A stretch of 64,000 nt of DNA. Origin: Aphanocapsa sp. GSE-SYN-MK-11-07L. Lineage in GTDB: Bacteria > Cyanobacteriota > Cyanobacteriia > Thermosynechococcales > Thermosynechococcaceae. How positions within the stretch are numbered: the stretch's first letter is position 1; every line of letters begins with the position of its first letter. The DNA is taken from NCBI GenBank assembly GCA_019359715.1, contig JAHHGS010000022.1, positions 62,001-126,000 of the forward strand. The letters are read 5' to 3'. The translations under genes were made by a program, and so were the position numbers. Below, piece after piece: positions 61,092 through 64,000 of this stretch. Below the pieces are notes generated by a model. It had not been told where the DNA came from. It searched no databases and worked only from the letters and a program-made list of their open reading frames with translations.

Positions 61092-61401
61092 CGGTTTAGC
61101 CAGGGCTGAGAAGCATAGCCGATTGAGAATTCTGCTTTGGGGCGGTGTTGCCTGCCCAAGGCAAGATGATTGAAACAGTCCAGCTCGAAAAGTGTCCTCA
61201 TCCTCGACGGCAGCTTCAAACCAACTGTTAGCATTGCGTCTAGAGCCACTCTAGCTTTTTATGCCTGTGTTAACCACAGCCACTTTTTGAAGACAATTGC
61301 CGCTCAGATGATTGACTGCTGGCTCTGACTGCGATCGATTTTACTCAATCAAGACTCGCCTAATTCTGCCCGCTTCAGCACTAGAAAGGGGTGATTGATG
61401 G
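61092..61401. other. Intergenic spacer after isi operon
   Basis: About 310 bases with only a weak six-pair hairpin (TTGCCT...AGGCAA near 61148-61164). No gene or convincing terminator recognised. Confidence 0.5.
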
Positions 61402-61815
61402 ATGAAGCCTAACCCAAAGTCAATTCAGCAAAGCATTCAAATTTCGATTCGCCAACAGTCATCAGGCAAAGAACTGTTGGCAAAATCATTTACGAAATGC
61501 ATGAATGATGCTTCCTGGGTGACAAATGAATTGAAGATCGAATTTTGCGTGCTGTTTTTAAACGCAATTTTAGACCGCTCATACAATCAAAAAATTGATG
61601 ATTTCACCTACAAATTGCGGAAAAAGCCGGTTTATTTTGGGATTCGGCTCTTAAAGCGCTATCCCAAAAAAGGACTTGAGGTGTTGGTCAATTTAATTAT
61701 GGATGAGCTAATTGATCACCAAAAATATTCTCAGGCTGAGCTATTTCAGTTTTACAGCGAAGTCTTCGATCGCTTTTTTCCTAAAAATTTGAGCCTAGGT
61801 TACGCCAAGTCTTAG
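61402..61815 (+). CDS. Hypothetical protein
   Basis: 137-residue soluble, helical, Lys-rich protein (MKPNPKSIQQSIQISIRQQS; YKLRKKPVYFGIRLLKRYPK). No family or catalytic motif recognised. GGGG precedes two closely spaced ATG codons (61398, 61402); 61402 is in the frame used. It stands alone. Confidence 0.6.
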   Translation: MKPNPKSIQQSIQISIRQQSSGKELLAKSFTKCMNDASWVTNELKIEFCVLFLNAILDRSYNQKIDDFTYKLRKKPVYFGIRLLKRYPKKGLEVLVNLIMDELIDHQKYSQAELFQFYSEVFDRFFPKNLSLGYAKS

Positions 61816-61888
61816 CTTTACCTGTCATTAATGAAACGGCCAATCATCCTGAAAGTGCTGCGCTAAGTGCTGTTTGTTATTAACTTGA

Positions 61889-62473
61889 CTACCTTGGCTT
61901 GCTCGCAGAGAGCTGACCTCGCCCTTGGGAAGCGTACATGGCTTGCAAAACGATCGCTGGATTGACCAGCGAACCTTGATACTTCAGTCCCCAGTGCAGG
62001 TGAGGGCCAGTGGTACGCCCTGTCATGCCAACCCGACCAATTCTGGCTCCGGCTGGGATTGCCTGACCGACCCAGACTTGGATCCCCCCAGCCCGATCGA
62101 TCATTGTGTTGCCCGACACAAAACCCTTCATGTGGCAGTAAACATGCACCCAAGAGCCAGATTGAATCCGCACCATTGTGCCGCAGGCCGTGTTGTCTGA
62201 AACCTCAATCACTCGCCCTGTCCACCAATTGCGAATGTAGCTGCCTTCGGGGGCGGCAAAGTCCAAACCGCTGTGAAATTCTGTCCCGGCCCCACCCGTC
62301 GCAGAGGGGCGATAGCCAAAGGGAGACGTGTAAGCCTGAAAATTTTCGACCGGGAAAGAGCCAGAGCGCCAATCAATTGCGGTTTTATTTTCAAACGTTT
62401 GACCGCTTTGGGGAGACAGCGTCAATGCAAAGGTACTTGCGCCCAACATGGCTAGCCAACGCTTTGGTTTCAT
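61889..62473 (-). CDS. M23-family metallopeptidase
   Basis: 194 residues with an N-terminal signal peptide (KPKRWLAMLGASTFALTLS). The peptidase domain has FHSGLDFAAPEG (HxxxD, zinc ligands), CHMKGF, and TTGPHLHWGLKY (HxH), all of the LytM/NlpD type. It probably acts on peptidoglycan in the periplasm or activates amidases. ATG 62473 has a GAGGGG sequence at a usable distance; the frame is open to a GTG at 62482. Confidence 0.9.
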   Translation of the reverse strand: MKPKRWLAMLGASTFALTLSPQSGQTFENKTAIDWRSGSFPVENFQAYTSPFGYRPSATGGAGTEFHSGLDFAAPEGSYIRNWWTGRVIEVSDNTACGTMVRIQSGSWVHVYCHMKGFVSGNTMIDRAGGIQVWVGQAIPAGARIGRVGMTGRTTGPHLHWGLKYQGSLVNPAIVLQAMYASQGRGQLSASKPR

Positions 62474-62712
62474 CCAGAACACCCCTCTCAGTTAGAAATC
62501 AGTGGAATCAGTTAACTTTTTTCTTTGCTGCAAGCGAAAAACCTTGGCAATCTCGACCTATGGTACAGCGGTTAAGGGCAGTTTTGTCAACCCAGTTGCG
62601 ACAATTTGAGAGCTGCCCTCGCTAACCTGCTATCTTTGCCAATGCAGATAGTTTTAACAGCAATCGCTGCTTTTTACGACACCTTATTTTCTACCCAAGC
62701 TGAGCCTGGTTT

Positions 62713-63351
62713 ATGCAGAGTGATTTTTCAGATGATTTTCAAATTTGCGATCGCGACCTCACGCCAGCTACCTTAGACCAATATCTGCAATCAGAGAGTC
62801 TGGCGGTGGATACCGAAACAATGGGGCTGCGCCCCCACCGCGATCGGCTGTGTCTGGTGCAATTGTGTGATGTTCGCGGCAAGGTAACTGTATTGAGAAT
62901 TGCCCAAGGGCAGACCGAAGCCCCCAAGTTGAAGCAGCTTTTAGAAGCTTCTAGCGTCACCAAAATTTTCCATTTTGCCCGCTTTGATATTGCTACTCTG
63001 CAACATTATTTAGGGATCGCTGTCCAGCCCTTGTTTTGTACTAAAATTGCCAGTAAGTTGGCTCGCACCTACAGCCCCCGCCACGGACTCAAGGACTTAA
63101 TTAGAGAACTCGAAGGGATTGACCTGGATAAAACAGCCCAAAGTTCAGACTGGGGGAACGCAGCTCACCTCTCAGAAGAGCAACTGCGCTACGCTGCCAA
63201 CGATGTTCGCTACCTAATTTCAGCCCGGGCCAAACTGACCCAAATGCTGCAACGAGAAGGACGGTGGGAACTAGCTCAAGCCTGCTTTGGTTGTTTACCG
63301 ACGCTGGCAGCCTTAGACCTAAGGGATTTTGAGCAAATTTTCGAGCATTAG
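62713..63351 (+). CDS. rnd: Ribonuclease D (3'-5' exoribonuclease)
   Basis: 212-residue DEDDy exonuclease. AVDTETMGLRPHRDRLCLVQ holds Asp and Glu (DxE); FHFARFDIATL the third Asp; LRYAANDVRYL the Tyr-x3-Asp pair. HRDC domains of E. coli RNase D are absent, as in short cyanobacterial versions. Trimming of tRNA or structured RNA 3' ends is the family role. Confidence 0.92.
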   Translation: MQSDFSDDFQICDRDLTPATLDQYLQSESLAVDTETMGLRPHRDRLCLVQLCDVRGKVTVLRIAQGQTEAPKLKQLLEASSVTKIFHFARFDIATLQHYLGIAVQPLFCTKIASKLARTYSPRHGLKDLIRELEGIDLDKTAQSSDWGNAAHLSEEQLRYAANDVRYLISARAKLTQMLQREGRWELAQACFGCLPTLAALDLRDFEQIFEH

Positions 63352-63416
63352 CTAACTCTAGAATTCAACAATCCTTTCGGTTTTGGTTGGTTAGAGCCGG
63401 GGTCGGGCAAAATTTG

Positions 63417-63453
63417 TCAGGAGCAGGGTTGGCTTAGCCGACGTTGCTCCTGA
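63417..63453. terminator. Nested hairpin between rnd and ATPase gene
   Basis: Stem TCAGGAGCA / TGCTCCTGA encloses a second stem (GTTGGC / GCCGAC around TTA). It is about 66 bases after rnd and 83 bases before the ATPase gene. No T tract follows on the plus strand, so termination is only possible. Confidence 0.45.
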
Positions 63454-63535
63454 AATAAAGACCACCGACCACAGTTGGGCAGCTTGCAATTATGATTTTA
63501 GGAAGTTGTTAGATCGCCCCACCTAAAATCTGCTT

Positions 63536-64000
63536 ATGTCAGCTTCATCTCCGCCCATGCCTCCTCTTTGGCACACCCTCGACCCTGCTCAGTCGGTTGA
63601 AACACTGCAAAGCGATCGGGCGGCTGGTTTAACCACTAACCAAACCGCAGCCCGTCTAGAGGAATACGGCGCCAACGAACTGCAAGAAGAAGGCGGACGC
63701 AGCGCCCTAGTAATCCTTTGGGATCAGTTCAAAAACATCATGCTGCTGATGCTAATTGCCGTGGCAATTATCTCGGCCATTCTGGACATTCGAGAAGGGA
63801 TGATGAGTGGGGAATTTCCGTTCCCGAAAGATGCGGTGGCGATTTTTGCCGTGGTGATTCTGAACGGCATTTTGGGTTATCTGCAAGAAAGCCAGGCCGA
63901 GAAGGCCCTGGCTGCTCTGAAGGGGCTTTCATCCCCCAAGGTGCGAGTGATTCGAGACGGCAAAACCCAAGAGGTGGAGTCGCCCCAGTTGGTGCCGGGG
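63536..64000 (+). CDS. P-type cation-transporting ATPase, N-terminal part (cut by window end)
   Basis: First 155 codons of a P-type ATPase of the Ca2+/type II group. The N-terminal cation ATPase segment is clear: GLTTNQTAARLEEYGANELQ, then the first helix pair (FKNIMLLMLIAVAIISAIL and DAVAIFAVVILNGILGYLQE) and the start of the actuator domain (VRVIRDGKTQEVES). The catalytic DKTGT region lies beyond the window. Ca2+ is the likely ion from the family; not proven here. Confidence 0.93.
   Translation, partial: MSASSPPMPPLWHTLDPAQSVETLQSDRAAGLTTNQTAARLEEYGANELQEEGGRSALVILWDQFKNIMLLMLIAVAIISAILDIREGMMSGEFPFPKDAVAIFAVVILNGILGYLQESQAEKALAALKGLSSPKVRVIRDGKTQEVESPQLVPG

Noticed and set aside
1-64000. 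CRISPR arrays, tRNA genes and insertion sequences
   Set aside because: No direct-repeat/spacer pattern, no cloverleaf-type sequence and no transposase were recognised.

Overview
The window looks like a chromosome segment of a cyanobacterium. It carries isiA/isiB iron-stress photosynthesis genes, a candidate Psb35-type photosystem II small protein, Ycf66-like proteins, a DHNA-CoA thioesterase of the phylloquinone type, many GCGATCGC (HIP1) octamers, and HLR1-like and Fur-like promoter elements. The size of the exopolysaccharide locus and the giant secreted proteins suggest a mat- or biofilm-forming (Leptolyngbya-like) lineage; that placement is inference. No rRNA, tRNA, CRISPR array or insertion sequence was recognised.

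Layout. 0-5.2 kb: a membrane Ser/Thr kinase, aquaporin Z with a strong terminator, two small genes (one probably a photosystem II assembly protein) behind a candidate RpaB/HLR1 site, a thioesterase on the minus strand, and small hypotheticals. 5.2-22 kb: first half of an exopolysaccharide/O-antigen-type locus. It holds a glycosyltransferase (GT) fused to MshEN-like repeats, a Wzc-like co-polymerase/kinase, a Wzm/Wzt ABC exporter, and a nucleotide-sugar block (acyltransferase, PhyH-type dioxygenase, Gfo/Idh/MocA dehydrogenase, two DegT aminotransferases, an unrecognised Rossmann-like protein, a formyltransferase and an SDR epimerase), plus an L-2-hydroxyglutarate oxidase on the other strand. 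22.5-27.7 kb: a giant DUF4347 protein with a triplicated [DUF4082-Ig-Ig] module and a dimethylformamidase-beta-like C-terminus. 27.9-42.5 kb: nine or ten glycosyltransferases, a Wzy-like polymerase and a methyltransferase, AT-richer than the flanks. 42.6-46.6 kb (minus): a second giant protein (PA14, DUF4082, Calx-beta, pectate-lyase-like beta-helix). 47.2-49 kb: a WcaF-like acetyltransferase and three tandem short Ycf66-like membrane proteins.

49-54 kb (minus): asnS, a three-gene set (lipoprotein, conserved cyanobacterial protein, mobA), and a cellulose-synthase-like GT2. 54.6-57 kb: a K+ channel with RCK domain, a tandem RCK-only paralogue, and a convergent gene made of six exact-length 19-residue repeats. 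57.3-61.1 kb: an extended iron-stress operon, isiA - zinc-ribbon protein - isiB - isiC-like hydrolase - Cys-rich membrane protein - Crp/Fnr-type regulator, behind two Fur-like boxes. 61.4-64 kb: a hypothetical, an M23 peptidase, ribonuclease D, and the 5' part of a P-type cation ATPase cut by the window end.

Main working picture: 5-48 kb encodes synthesis, modification and export of a complex surface polysaccharide together with two very large secreted proteins that share the DUF4082 module. 57-61 kb is a self-contained iron-starvation response unit with its own candidate regulator.
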